NCBI GenBank assembly: GCA_021827485.1
Contig: JAKAVM010000021.1
Span: 1 to 32,343 of the forward strand
Origin: Actinomycetes bacterium
Lineage (GTDB): Bacteria; Actinomycetota; Acidimicrobiia; Acidimicrobiales; JAKAVM01
Reading direction: 5' to 3'
Length of the DNA: 32,343 nt
The notes beneath the pieces are model-generated. The model was given only the letters and a program-made list of their open reading frames with translations. It ran no database searches and was not told the DNA's origin. Every line of letters starts with the position of its first letter. Position 1 is the stretch's first letter. Both the position numbers and the translations under genes were made by a program. Shown one piece after another: positions 24,301-32,343 of the stretch.

Positions 24301-27300
24301 TTTCCGCAAGCCCATCCGGATCATCTAATCTCACCTCGGTAGGTTGCATTTCTACCACAGCTTGTTTTGCAACTGGACCTAACTACTATTCGAGCCCCAA
24401 TACATATATTGTTACAACAACTTCGCCAGATGTAACTTGGACTGAATCATCGGTCTCTACAAGTCTTGGAGTAGGGCTGAGCGGATTGGGCTGTTTCGGG
24501 GCAAATGACTGTTGGGCAGTTGGCTCAAAAGGCCAGATAGTTGCAACCTCTAATGGAGGCTCTAGCTGGGCAGCACAAAGTTCAAACACCACTGGAAACA
24601 TAGATTCTGTTACCTGCTATTCGGGAACAAACTGTATCTTGGTAGGAGCAGATAACGCCCAAGGCCCACTCGTTCAAAGTACCTCTAGTGGTGGTTCTAC
24701 TTGGGCACAATCTGCGACTGGTCTTGCGCCGAGTGCTAGTTCAATCTCATGTCCGAGTGCATCAGATTGCATCGCAAGCGGGAGCTACTGGGGTGATATA
24801 GCTACAACTAATGGCGGAACTTCTTGGACGGGGCAACCCCTTACTTCAGGTATTGCCTCAACTGGCGCTATTGCATGTCCTACGACCACCAACTGCTTTA
24901 TAGGAACGCAAACTACCAGTGGAGCTGCTATTTATGCTACTGCTAATTTCGGATCCTCTTGGACTGCGCAAAGTGTCAGCGGGATAACTTCGATAAATAC
25001 CATATCGTGTCCGACTTCACTGATATGCTATGCAGCCGGTTCCGATAGTGGCGCGGGTGCAATAATTGCTACAACCAATGGCGGAACTTCATGGACACCA
25101 CAATCCGCAGCAGGAGCAACGTCGTTTAGCGATATTAGCTGCCCTTCGTCTTCGGAGTGCTTTATTGTAGGGACAAACTCAGGCTCACCCGTGATTGAAG
25201 AGACTTCGACTTCAGGGCTTAGTTGGGCCTCTCAAAGTTCTCCATCTGGAGTAGTGAGCTTGGATTCAATTTCGTGCCCTTCAATCACAGCTTGCTATGC
25301 AGTAGGGGCTGGCACAACCTCTATGGCAGTTATTGATACAACCAACACCGGGACCACTTGGAGTGCAATATCTAACCCAAGCGGAGTTACTTCATCAAAT
25401 CTCACCTCGATTGCATGCACGACCTCGACCAACTGTGTCGCTTTAGGCTTTGATGGCACCCAAGGTTTTGTAATCGAGACAACCAATTCAGGAACCAACT
25501 GGACGGTTACTACTGTTGCACCTTCTTCTTCAGAGTTGCCAACAAGTTCTTCAAGTCAGATTTCGTGTGCGTCTTCAAGTACATGTTATCTCGCACTAGG
25601 AGGGATATATTACAATTCAACCTTTGGAGTTGTCGTACCGTCAGCCCCGGGAACACCGGTTGCAAGCGTCAATGGGCCCAATGTGAATCTCTCATGGAGT
25701 GCGCCAACAAGTAATGGGGGATCTCCAATTACCGGATACACAGTAGTGGCTTCGCCAAGCTGTTCAGGATGTTCCGGAGTATCTGTAACAGGCTCTTCTA
25801 CGACCACAACCATAAGCGGACTGACTACAGGGACTGCCTATACCTTTACCGTGGCGGCAATAAATGCAGTTGGAACAGGCCCTGCCTCTAGTGCATCAAA
25901 TTCTGTGACTCCGAGTGCGGTAACAATAACTACTGCTACTCTACCAAATGGCTCAGTTGGAGTTGGGTACAGCGCGACTTTAGTAGAAAGTGGTGGTACA
26001 GCCCCCTATACCTGGTCAGTAGCTACCGGGTCACTGCCAGCCGGACTTACGCTTGCGGCTAGTACCGGGGTCATATCCGGAACTCCCACAACTGCCGGCA
26101 GTAGTTCATTTACTGTAAAGGTAGTAGATTCAGCCTCTCCCGCCAATAGTGCGACGGCCACTTTGACCCTGGATATTCCACTAATCCCTATTGCGATTAC
26201 AACTACATCTCTGCCAGATGGCGAGTTGACTGTTGCCTACTCGCAGACCCTTAGCGCTTCAGGCGGTACAGCTCCATATACTTGGGCAGTTACCTCAGGC
26301 ACTTTGCCTCCTGGACTATCACTTTCAAGCGCAGGAGTTATTAGTGGGAAACCCACTTCACGCGGAACTTATAGTTTTGTCGCAACTGTTACCGACTCTT
26401 CCTCCCCAGCAGAGACCGCCACAGCCAGCCTTTCAATTGTCGTCAATTCAAATGTCCTGGTAATTACCACTACTTCACTGCCAAGTGGGGTTGCAGGGGT
26501 AGCTTACAGCGCAACTTTGAGCGCTCAAGGCGGAGTTGGTCCATATACCTGGAGTTTGCCACTTGGTGCTCTTGCCGCCGGACTTACCCTTAGTTCATCC
26601 GGTCAGATTACCGGCATTCCGTCTATTGCAGTTACTGCATCTTTTACGGTTCAAGTAACCGATTCGACAGTCGGAACACCCAATGTTGCCAGCGCAAATT
26701 TCACGCTTTTGGTAAGAGTTAATCCTCAGACTCAGGGATACTGGGAGATAGGTGCTGATGGTGGGATATTTGCCTTTGGGGCGGCTAAGTTTTTCGGCTC
26801 AATGGGTGGCCAGTTCTTGGCTGCACCGGTAATTTCTGCAGCGCCAACACCGGACGGCCAGGGTTATTGGGAGGTGGCCGAAGACGGGGGAGTGTTTGCT
26901 TTTGGCGACGCCCAGTTTTATGGTTCCATGGGTGGCAAAACTCTAACCGCTCCTGTGATTGGTCTCGTCCCAACCCCAGACGGCCTAGGTTATTGGGAGG
27001 TGGCTGAAGATGGTGGGATATTTGCTTTTGGGGACGCCCAGTTTTATGGTTCCAGGGGGAACTTTCCTTTTGCACCAACTATTGCTTCCATGGCCGCCAC
27101 CCCGGATGGCCTAGGATACTGGCTGGTGTCGGTCGGTGGGGCAGTGTTCTCTTTTGGCGACGCCGGGTCCTTTGGGTCCTTGAATTTACCATCCAATGCA
27201 GCTCCAATTGTAGGGATGGCACCTACCATGGACGGCCAAGGGTATTGGCTAGTAGCTGAGGATGGCGGTGTGTTTGCTTTTGGGGACGCTAAGTTCTTCG

Positions 27301-27482
27301 GATCAATGGGTGGCCAGTTCTTGGCCCAGCCAATTGTCGGTTTGGTTCCAACTTTGGACGGAAAGGGCTATTGGGAAGTGGCCGAGGATGGAGGCATATT
27401 CGCATATGGGGATGCTAACTTCTTCGGATCAATGGGTGGTCAGCCCTTAGCTGCACCTGTAATTGCAATAGCAGGTCTGTGA
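21333..27482 (+). CDS. Giant secreted modular repeat protein (2049 residues)
   Basis: An export signal opens the protein (RRLSNTTCALLLVVGALIAQIG). By my count 27 Cys-pair repeats follow (types SC.S...CW.AG and TTNGG.SW..Q), in blocks of 13 and 14. A fibronectin type III-like domain closes each block (VSGLAGNGSATVWWTPPS..., and VASVNGPNVNLSWSAPTSNGG). Then come three He_PIG/Ig-like domains (PYTWSVATGSLPAGL..GVISGTP and relatives) and exactly six GYWEVAEDGG.FAFGDA.F.GSMGG repeats up to the C-terminus. The Cys-pair repeats with TTNGG.SW resemble BNR/YCF48-like propeller blades. No enzyme motif, transmembrane anchor or sorting signal is visible. Role unknown; adhesion, a surface layer or binding of extracellular polymers are possibilities. 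The ribosome site before the ATG is weak. Confidence 0.88.
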   Translation: MVIRRLSNTTCALLLVVGALIAQIGIQAGSAPIAGATSPPAQWSLSQGYQSFTSVSCASSSDCWAGGSELTGNGVVGVIENTANFGGGWASVGLPTSVGSVVGVSYVSTNQTYAVSQGAGPASPEFIFPGGSGLAATGLPNADTPEAIDCNSTPQCWIGATSNSGQVVLSVTFSGGSPVFTTQSVPSLTAISAISCITLTCYVAGPTSSSPEVLTNSGGSSWSATSSQPASITSIASISCASTSSCWIAGEDSGSAQVESTSSSGASWVVAATEPPSSDVLTSISCTPSTTECGLAGYVQASGGSTIGDGVTAFTTSGSSWSAGTQGPSSSLSGVSCPSSGYCLAVGGSGNSSNSGPGSVSTADSGLIWSPSDGGSTGEFTPSVVDSACPSSSDCFGVGSGFGVQASTDSGSTWSAQSVETGGVGSPPYWLSSIGCLSTAECTAVGYSLATGSEQGVIYSNTSGCGGTTVWCSQSAPSANNLQTVACDGSTDCFAGGVSGGAGVIFYATSFGGPWSSATGVPSGVTDVTSISCTATTTCFATADSTSGPEVLNTTTGSSWSAVSGSLPGSMASVDSISCPASTTCYVAGNTSGGVGVIDLTTNSGTAWSNVAPSSAPDNVTSISCASAIACVVMSQNNIALATVNSGTNWYSQQISNVSQGLTSVTCASTTLCLVSGTLGIFELTNWYVVLGAPAVSGLAGNGSATVWWTPPSVGSAPTSYTVSVSPACATCSGLGTLSGSALSTTVTGLTNGTPYTFSVSANNIAGPGTAGTSPSLTPSAPAPSLSPTWSQLSSTESLSNVYCYGSSGQCYSVGQLNPDSQSPSGFIAGTTNAGANWSDESISLGWASSLSGIGCASSTLCFATGDNFNSTTGTTTAVLLSTSNGGSSWSPSSGLPSFLSNLNAVSCISSTTCFIVGGFINGQGALLETTNAGTSWSDLNLAFGTGELNAITCPGATECIAVGDQQISGTPPSVLYWNGGTSWQLVSTVSASPSGSSNLTSVGCISTTACFATGPNYYSSPNTYIVTTTSPDVTWTESSVSTSLGVGLSGLGCFGANDCWAVGSKGQIVATSNGGSSWAAQSSNTTGNIDSVTCYSGTNCILVGADNAQGPLVQSTSSGGSTWAQSATGLAPSASSISCPSASDCIASGSYWGDIATTNGGTSWTGQPLTSGIASTGAIACPTTTNCFIGTQTTSGAAIYATANFGSSWTAQSVSGITSINTISCPTSLICYAAGSDSGAGAIIATTNGGTSWTPQSAAGATSFSDISCPSSSECFIVGTNSGSPVIEETSTSGLSWASQSSPSGVVSLDSISCPSITACYAVGAGTTSMAVIDTTNTGTTWSAISNPSGVTSSNLTSIACTTSTNCVALGFDGTQGFVIETTNSGTNWTVTTVAPSSSELPTSSSSQISCASSSTCYLALGGIYYNSTFGVVVPSAPGTPVASVNGPNVNLSWSAPTSNGGSPITGYTVVASPSCSGCSGVSVTGSSTTTTISGLTTGTAYTFTVAAINAVGTGPASSASNSVTPSAVTITTATLPNGSVGVGYSATLVESGGTAPYTWSVATGSLPAGLTLAASTGVISGTPTTAGSSSFTVKVVDSASPANSATATLTLDIPLIPIAITTTSLPDGELTVAYSQTLSASGGTAPYTWAVTSGTLPPGLSLSSAGVISGKPTSRGTYSFVATVTDSSSPAETATASLSIVVNSNVLVITTTSLPSGVAGVAYSATLSAQGGVGPYTWSLPLGALAAGLTLSSSGQITGIPSIAVTASFTVQVTDSTVGTPNVASANFTLLVRVNPQTQGYWEIGADGGIFAFGAAKFFGSMGGQFLAAPVISAAPTPDGQGYWEVAEDGGVFAFGDAQFYGSMGGKTLTAPVIGLVPTPDGLGYWEVAEDGGIFAFGDAQFYGSRGNFPFAPTIASMAATPDGLGYWLVSVGGAVFSFGDAGSFGSLNLPSNAAPIVGMAPTMDGQGYWLVAEDGGVFAFGDAKFFGSMGGQFLAQPIVGLVPTLDGKGYWEVAEDGGIFAYGDANFFGSMGGQPLAAPVIAIAGL

Positions 27483-27487
27483 CAGAC

Positions 27488-27592
27488 TGGACACTGTGTT
27501 CGATGGCAATATAGTGATACGCGCGACACTATGCGCTATGGCATTATAGTGATAAGCGCGACACTTACCACGAAGGCATTATATTGGTACGA
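27488..27592 (+). promoter_or_regulatory. Three tandem 35-bp promoter-like units
   Basis: Three imperfect 35-bp direct repeats start at 27488, 27523 and 27558. Each has a -35-like box (TGGACA, GCGACA, GCGACA) and, exactly 16 bp on, a -10-like box (TATAGT at 27510, TATAGT at 27545, TATATT at 27580). The motif GGCATTATAGTG is the best conserved part. In unit two CACTAT and ATAGTG also form an inverted repeat. They lead into the giant gene that begins at 27626. Activity is inferred. Confidence 0.62.
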
Positions 27593-27625
27593 TATCGGCT
27601 GGGACAGCTCGAAAAGAAGGTTAAA

Positions 27626-30600
27626 TTGAGGAATTTCAAATTTACGAAGGTCGTTGGCGCTCTGTTGCTTTGTGTAACTTTACTTGGGCTGGCGTTGAGC
27701 CTACTAACTCAGACTCCAGCTAGCGCAACGGCACCTTCGACAGTCTTTACGAATTGGTCTTCGGTCAATGCAGATCACAGTTATCCATATCCTAACCCTA
27801 CCCCGTCAGGATCGGGTATCACTTCACTGTCATGTCCCAGCATTTCTATGTGCGTGGCCGTTGATGGGTTGGGGTACGTACTGACTTCCACTAACCCGAC
27901 CGGTCTAGCTTCAAGTTGGGTTCCATATGATGTTGACGGCGAAAATGCATTGACTTCACTAAGCTGCGCGTCAACAACGTTCTGCGTGGCCGTAGATGGG
28001 GTGGGAAACATTTGGATCTCAACAAATCCTACAGTTGGTTCGTCCTGGACAAATGTAAGTCCGAGTGCTTATATCACCGCAAAATATGCGTTTACTTCAG
28101 TCTCTTGTGCTTCGACAAGTTTGTGCATAACGGGTACACGGTCCGGACTTGTTTTCAACTCCACAAGCCCAGAAACTTCTTCAGGCTGGCCTTCGACGTA
28201 TACGTTGACTGATGCTCCAAACATCATTGAATCTGTTTCTTGTGCTGCCAACTCAGTATGTGCAGCCGTAGACAACGCTGGCAATGGTTTTAACTATCCC
28301 TCGGGTGGTCCCTGGTCCGCGGCTGGAACAATCGCGGCTGGTGTTGCAACAAACACGGTTAGCTGTACTAACTCACCGTCCAATAAGTGCTTTGCGATAA
28401 ATGCGGCGGGGAACTCCTTTACCACTACCGGAGGAACTACCTGGACTGCGGCGGGAGCCTCAGGAGTGAGCGGTACTACTATTACAATCAGCTGTCCGTC
28501 CGTAAATCTGTGTCTTGGGGTGGGCGGAACACCCCCGGGCAGTTACAGTGCTGCCTATCTTACTGGTGGCGCATGGAGTTCGGTAGCCCTTGAAGGCGGA
28601 CCCAGTATTCCAATTGAATCACTTTCCTGTCCTGCCACGACCCAATGCTTTGCTGGCGATTCCAGCGGGAACATTTGGAACAGTTCGACTCCAAATTCGA
28701 GCACTGCGTGGTCGGAAACTTCCGGGGCAGACGGGGTAAATAGCTTGCAGTCTATATCGTGTCCATCGACTACTCTCTGTGTGGCTGGCGATTCCAATGG
28801 TCACATTGTAACTTCTACAACTCCCAGTGGGACAAGCTCCTCTAGCTGGAGTACTCCAGTTGACATAGATGGGATAAATTCAATCACGGCAGTGTCGTGC
28901 TTTAGCTCGACAATGTGTGCAGCGGTCGATTCGTTGGGCAACGTACTTACCTCTACCAATCCAACTGGTGGACTTAGCGGCTGGTCGGGGGCCGGTAACA
29001 TTGATTCGAACTTTGCATTAACCGGCATTGCCTGTGCATCGGCAACTATGTGTGTAGCTATTGACAATAAAGGAAACGTTATCTCTTCACCAAATGTGCC
29101 TGGCGGTCAATCAACTTGGCAGGTTGGCGCAATTGATGATCCAAGCGCAACTCCACCTCAGCAAAATAAGTTGAATTCGATCTCTTGTCCCTCGACTACT
29201 TTCTGTGCAGTGTCAGATGACCAGGGCTATATTTTCATTTCAACTTCTCCTACAAGCGGTGCGGCATCTTGGAGCGCCATTCACGTTGACGGGACCTACT
29301 CAATCACTTCTATATCGTGCCCCTCTATACTTTTGTGTACGGCGGTTGATAATCATGGAAATATCATTTACTCAGTAAATCCGACAGGAGGGTTATCAAA
29401 CTGGACTGTTTTGCCCTCGATAGGGCCACTCAGCGGTTTCACCAACATTTCGTGCCCAAGTACGTCAGTCTGTCTTGCAATTGATGCCAATAATGATGCT
29501 TGGACGTCAGTCGATCCATCTTCCAAGAGTCCACTGCCAACCTGGCTGGAAGTTTCTTCACCTTTGCCAATCGAATCATCAACCGTTCCTATACTTTCAC
29601 TATCGTGTCCAACCGGGACAGAATGTTTCGCTAGCGACACAGACGGACGAGTACTTACCGGTACCACTACGACGCTTACAATAACTAATACAAGTCTTCC
29701 GGCTGTTGTCGTCAATCAAAAATATGGTCTCAATGGCCAAGGTGTACTGTTGCAAGCCGCTGGGGGTAATCAACCATACACCTGGTCGATATCAGGGACT
29801 TTACCTACGGGGCTGACGGCGACTCCTTCGGGGAATAATTATCTAATCTCCGGCACCCCAAGTGTTCAAGGTACGTCGATTATTAATATAACCGTTACCG
29901 ATTCTTCTACCCCTCCAAATACTTACACAAAATCTTTTTCGATAGCAGTTCTGGCGGCGTGGACAACCCCAACTACTATCGATGGTGGATATTCAGCGCA
30001 GTCTAGTGCCTTAGGTTTCACTTCTGTGAGTTGTACTACCCCGGTCTTTCTAACTACTGCTTACTGTGTTGCAGTTGACAAGGGGGGGCGTGCTTTCTCC
30101 TATCCTGGCTCGACAACGTCTTGGTCGAGCCCAGATCAGATTGACAACGCATCCCTAACCGGAGTTTCGTGCATACCGGCTGGATATTCAGAGTTGTGCG
30201 TTGCAGTAGATAGTTTAGGCAATGAACTTACCTACAGTAACGGCACCTGGGCCAAGGATCTAATTGATACCAAAGCCGGACTTGAAGCAGTTTCTTGCGT
30301 ACCTTCAGGAACTTCGGAGTTTTGTGCGGCGACCGATAGTGTCGGAAATGTAGTTACGTTCAACGGGTCAAATTGGTCGGCGACAGATAACATTGATTCG
30401 ACAAATACGCTTACTTCAGTATCCTGCGTTTCATCCACCTTTTGTGTCGCGGTTGATGCAGTAGGAAACGGTTTTACCTTCAATGGTTCCACTTGGACTA
30501 TAGCGTCTCCAGCCCCGGAAGCGGGTGCTCTACTACATTCGGTGTCGTGTATCTCTACTACTTTTTGCATGGCAGTAGACGCAAATGGGAAGTATCTAAT

Positions 30601-32343
30601 ATATAACGGTGCTACTTGGACGGCGGCAGCTCTTGTTAGCGGTGCCGTTCCTCTAGTCTCGGTGTCCTGTCTAACTTCAGGCGCATCCGAGTTTTGCGTT
30701 GCAGTAAATACCGGAGCCGATGCATATGCTTATAACGGAACAAACTGGACCACTCTTACTACTTGGGCCAATCCAATCGAGTCTGGGCCCGCACTTAGTT
30801 CAGTGTCGTGTCAAGCTACGACGATGTGTATGACCGTAGACGGGTCTGGCAATGCACTAACCTATAATGGTTCAACTTGGTCTGATCAACAGAGGGGATG
30901 GACCAATCCAATTGATGGACCGAATTCAATAACGGGTTCTGATTGCTTATCGGCTTCCTTCTGCATGGCAGTAGACAATGTGGGCAAGTTCATGACTTAC
31001 GATGGGACGACCTGGTCGGTACCGGTTGCTACGGGAGCTGCTGAACTGAATTCAGTTTCCTGTAACGGCACAAATTTCTGTATAGCTGTTGGTAACTCGG
31101 GTAAAGCTTATGGGTATAACGGAACCAACTGGACCACCATTACGGCAACGTGGTCTAACCCCGTTGATGGAGGATACACGATGACGTCAGTTTCCTGTCC
31201 GTCGAGCTCATTTTGTATGGCGGTAGATAGTAACGGAGATGCTGTTTCCTATAGTGGCGGTGCATGGGCAGCATCACTTATTGACTCAGGCAACTCGCTC
31301 AATGGGGTATCATGTCCTACTACGACGTTTTGTATGGCAGTAGATGGTGCGGGAAATGCTTTTGGGTACAACGGAACCAACTGGACTACTCTTACCAGCA
31401 CTTGGACTAATCCGATTGACTCTGCTCACGCATTTAATGCAGTGTCTTGTTTTGTTTCGTCATCTCCGACCACGACATTGTGCATGGCAGTAGATGGATC
31501 CGGAGATGCTTTTGGGTACAATGGCACCAACTGGACGGCCTTGACCAGCGCTTGGACTAATCCGATTGACTCTGGTCACGCATTCAACGGAGTTTCTTGC
31601 ACAACGAACTCATTTTGCGTCGGAGTTGATTCAGCAGGAAATGAGTTTTCTTACAACGGTTCCGGGTGGAGCGCTCTAAATGATATTGATGGATCTACGG
31701 CGCTCAATTCAGTTTCATGCTATTCAACCACCCTATGTATGGCTACAGACTCCAGCGGAAATATCTTAGGTTCCACTAATCCAACTAGTTCGCCTTCCAC
31801 TTGGAACTCAATGAATATTTCTTGGACTAATCCGATAGATTTCACAGACAAGATAACCGCAGTGGACTGTGTGTCTGTGACTCTTTGTATTGCTGGTGAC
31901 ACAGCCGGGAACTTTATTGTATCTAGCAACGAGTCATCATCGAACCCGATCAGCTCTAGTGCGGCGTGGTCCAGCCCGTTCAATGTTGACGGCACAGCTA
32001 CCATTGAGGCTATATCTTGTCCGTCGAGTTCGTTGTGTGTCGCAAGTGACTCATATGGCAATATATTGTTTTCGACTACTCCTTCGACCACCGGCGCATC
32101 ATCGTGGCAGATCGAAGGTTTAGATATCAATCCTATTATGGGGGTTTCCTGTTCAATTTCGTCGTCTTCGCCCTCTGCAACTTTGTGCGCAGCAGTAGAT
32201 ACAGCAGGAAATATATACACCTCGACCAATCCAACTGGGGGTGCTATTGATTGGACAAAAATGGCCGTCTCTTCTGCTGCATTTTATGGCGTCTCATGCC
32301 CGTCTACGACTTTTTGCGCTGCAGTGGGCTACACGGGTCAGCT
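27626..32343 (+). CDS. Giant secreted Cys-pair repeat protein, 3' end outside the window
   Basis: Translation from a TTG at 27626, preceded by AAGAAGG, stays open without a stop to the end of the window: at least 1572 residues. The product begins with an export signal (RNFKFTKVVGALLLCVTLLGLALS, then Thr/Ala-rich). By my count at least 32 repeats follow, each with two Cys usually five residues apart and the consensus SC.STTFC.AVD..GN...YNG..W. One He_PIG/Ig-like domain (PYTWSISGTLPTGL..YLISGTPS) interrupts them after the fourteenth, around 29670-29955. Repeats before that domain favour STNPTG..S.W, those after it YNGTNWT, so the two blocks differ in type. No GYW module or catalytic motif is seen in the visible part. 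It lies 143 nt after the 2049-residue protein gene and is a larger sibling of it. Function unknown. Confidence 0.9.
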   Translation, partial: MRNFKFTKVVGALLLCVTLLGLALSLLTQTPASATAPSTVFTNWSSVNADHSYPYPNPTPSGSGITSLSCPSISMCVAVDGLGYVLTSTNPTGLASSWVPYDVDGENALTSLSCASTTFCVAVDGVGNIWISTNPTVGSSWTNVSPSAYITAKYAFTSVSCASTSLCITGTRSGLVFNSTSPETSSGWPSTYTLTDAPNIIESVSCAANSVCAAVDNAGNGFNYPSGGPWSAAGTIAAGVATNTVSCTNSPSNKCFAINAAGNSFTTTGGTTWTAAGASGVSGTTITISCPSVNLCLGVGGTPPGSYSAAYLTGGAWSSVALEGGPSIPIESLSCPATTQCFAGDSSGNIWNSSTPNSSTAWSETSGADGVNSLQSISCPSTTLCVAGDSNGHIVTSTTPSGTSSSSWSTPVDIDGINSITAVSCFSSTMCAAVDSLGNVLTSTNPTGGLSGWSGAGNIDSNFALTGIACASATMCVAIDNKGNVISSPNVPGGQSTWQVGAIDDPSATPPQQNKLNSISCPSTTFCAVSDDQGYIFISTSPTSGAASWSAIHVDGTYSITSISCPSILLCTAVDNHGNIIYSVNPTGGLSNWTVLPSIGPLSGFTNISCPSTSVCLAIDANNDAWTSVDPSSKSPLPTWLEVSSPLPIESSTVPILSLSCPTGTECFASDTDGRVLTGTTTTLTITNTSLPAVVVNQKYGLNGQGVLLQAAGGNQPYTWSISGTLPTGLTATPSGNNYLISGTPSVQGTSIINITVTDSSTPPNTYTKSFSIAVLAAWTTPTTIDGGYSAQSSALGFTSVSCTTPVFLTTAYCVAVDKGGRAFSYPGSTTSWSSPDQIDNASLTGVSCIPAGYSELCVAVDSLGNELTYSNGTWAKDLIDTKAGLEAVSCVPSGTSEFCAATDSVGNVVTFNGSNWSATDNIDSTNTLTSVSCVSSTFCVAVDAVGNGFTFNGSTWTIASPAPEAGALLHSVSCISTTFCMAVDANGKYLIYNGATWTAAALVSGAVPLVSVSCLTSGASEFCVAVNTGADAYAYNGTNWTTLTTWANPIESGPALSSVSCQATTMCMTVDGSGNALTYNGSTWSDQQRGWTNPIDGPNSITGSDCLSASFCMAVDNVGKFMTYDGTTWSVPVATGAAELNSVSCNGTNFCIAVGNSGKAYGYNGTNWTTITATWSNPVDGGYTMTSVSCPSSSFCMAVDSNGDAVSYSGGAWAASLIDSGNSLNGVSCPTTTFCMAVDGAGNAFGYNGTNWTTLTSTWTNPIDSAHAFNAVSCFVSSSPTTTLCMAVDGSGDAFGYNGTNWTALTSAWTNPIDSGHAFNGVSCTTNSFCVGVDSAGNEFSYNGSGWSALNDIDGSTALNSVSCYSTTLCMATDSSGNILGSTNPTSSPSTWNSMNISWTNPIDFTDKITAVDCVSVTLCIAGDTAGNFIVSSNESSSNPISSSAAWSSPFNVDGTATIEAISCPSSSLCVASDSYGNILFSTTPSTTGASSWQIEGLDINPIMGVSCSISSSSPSATLCAAVDTAGNIYTSTNPTGGAIDWTKMAVSSAAFYGVSCPSTTFCAAVGYTGQ
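31358..31588 (+). repeat. Recent internal duplication in the giant repeat gene
   Basis: About 80 bp starting at 31358 (protein FGYNGTNWTTLTSTWTNPID) recurs near 31508 with only a few base changes (FGYNGTNWTALTSAWTNPID). The 150-bp offset is one repeat length plus a short insertion. Confidence 0.75.

Noticed and set aside
31720-32229. A 169-codon antisense frame and several shorter ones inside the giant repeat genes
   Set aside because: They mirror the repeat periodicity of the sense gene (recurring VVE, AA/TQ and similar patterns), lack signals for starts, and the sense frame is clearly coding.

Overview
The window looks like chromosomal DNA of an actinobacterium, most probably of the Acidimicrobiia type (relatives of Ferrimicrobium or Acidithrix; this placement is inference). 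The grounds are an almost textbook 6C RNA, a structured RNA known only from Actinobacteria; several very large secreted proteins built from GYW..DGG.F.FG.A.F.GS repeats, which are abundant in that class; an archaeal/eukaryotic-type prolyl-tRNA synthetase; and a TetR/diiron oxygenase/flavin monooxygenase cluster of a kind frequent in mycolic-acid relatives. GC content by eye is moderate, close to half.

Layout. 1-535: a short non-autonomous relic of an IS200/IS605-type element carrying only the N-terminal third of tnpB between two near-identical hairpins. 536-2682 (-): a TetR regulator overlapping proS by 4 bp. 2683-2792: divergent control region with two matching palindromic operators on a good promoter. 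2793-5282 (+): AurF-like diiron oxygenase and a Baeyer-Villiger-type flavin monooxygenase. 5432-7909 (-): secreted repeat protein. 8066-8440 (-): J-domain protein. 8573-10410 (+): two membrane proteins of unknown function. 10407-12547 (-): FMN-dependent 2-hydroxy-acid dehydrogenase and a beta-hydroxyacid dehydrogenase. 12658-12864 (+): a small membrane protein. 12905-18729 (-): a likely operon of a secreted GYW-repeat/GH25-like protein, a lipoprotein, and a WtpA/ModA-type binding protein, permease and ATPase. 18888-19532 (-): small secreted helical protein with its own terminator. 19690-19782 (+): 6C RNA. 19827-21221 (+): HAD phosphatase-acyltransferase fusion. 21333-27482 (+): 2049-residue secreted protein. 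27626-32343 (+, runs off the end): an even larger secreted repeat protein.

How it fits together. Four exported proteins share a small set of modules: a Cys-pair repeat (SC.....C.AVD..GN...YNG..W), Ig-like He_PIG domains, fibronectin type III domains and a GYW repeat that occurs exactly six times in each of three proteins. This looks like a locally expanded, shuffled family of surface or extracellular propeller-like proteins. The ABC transporter operon probably imports an oxyanion such as molybdate or tungstate. The TetR region most likely represses the oxygenase pair and itself, and so ties proS expression to that signal.

The most unusual non-coding structures are a 20-bp A-B-A-B-A array at the modA/modB junction that generates chained 12-codon minicistrons, three tandem promoter-like 35-bp units ahead of the giant partial gene, the twin operator, and the C-rich double hairpin of the 6C RNA.
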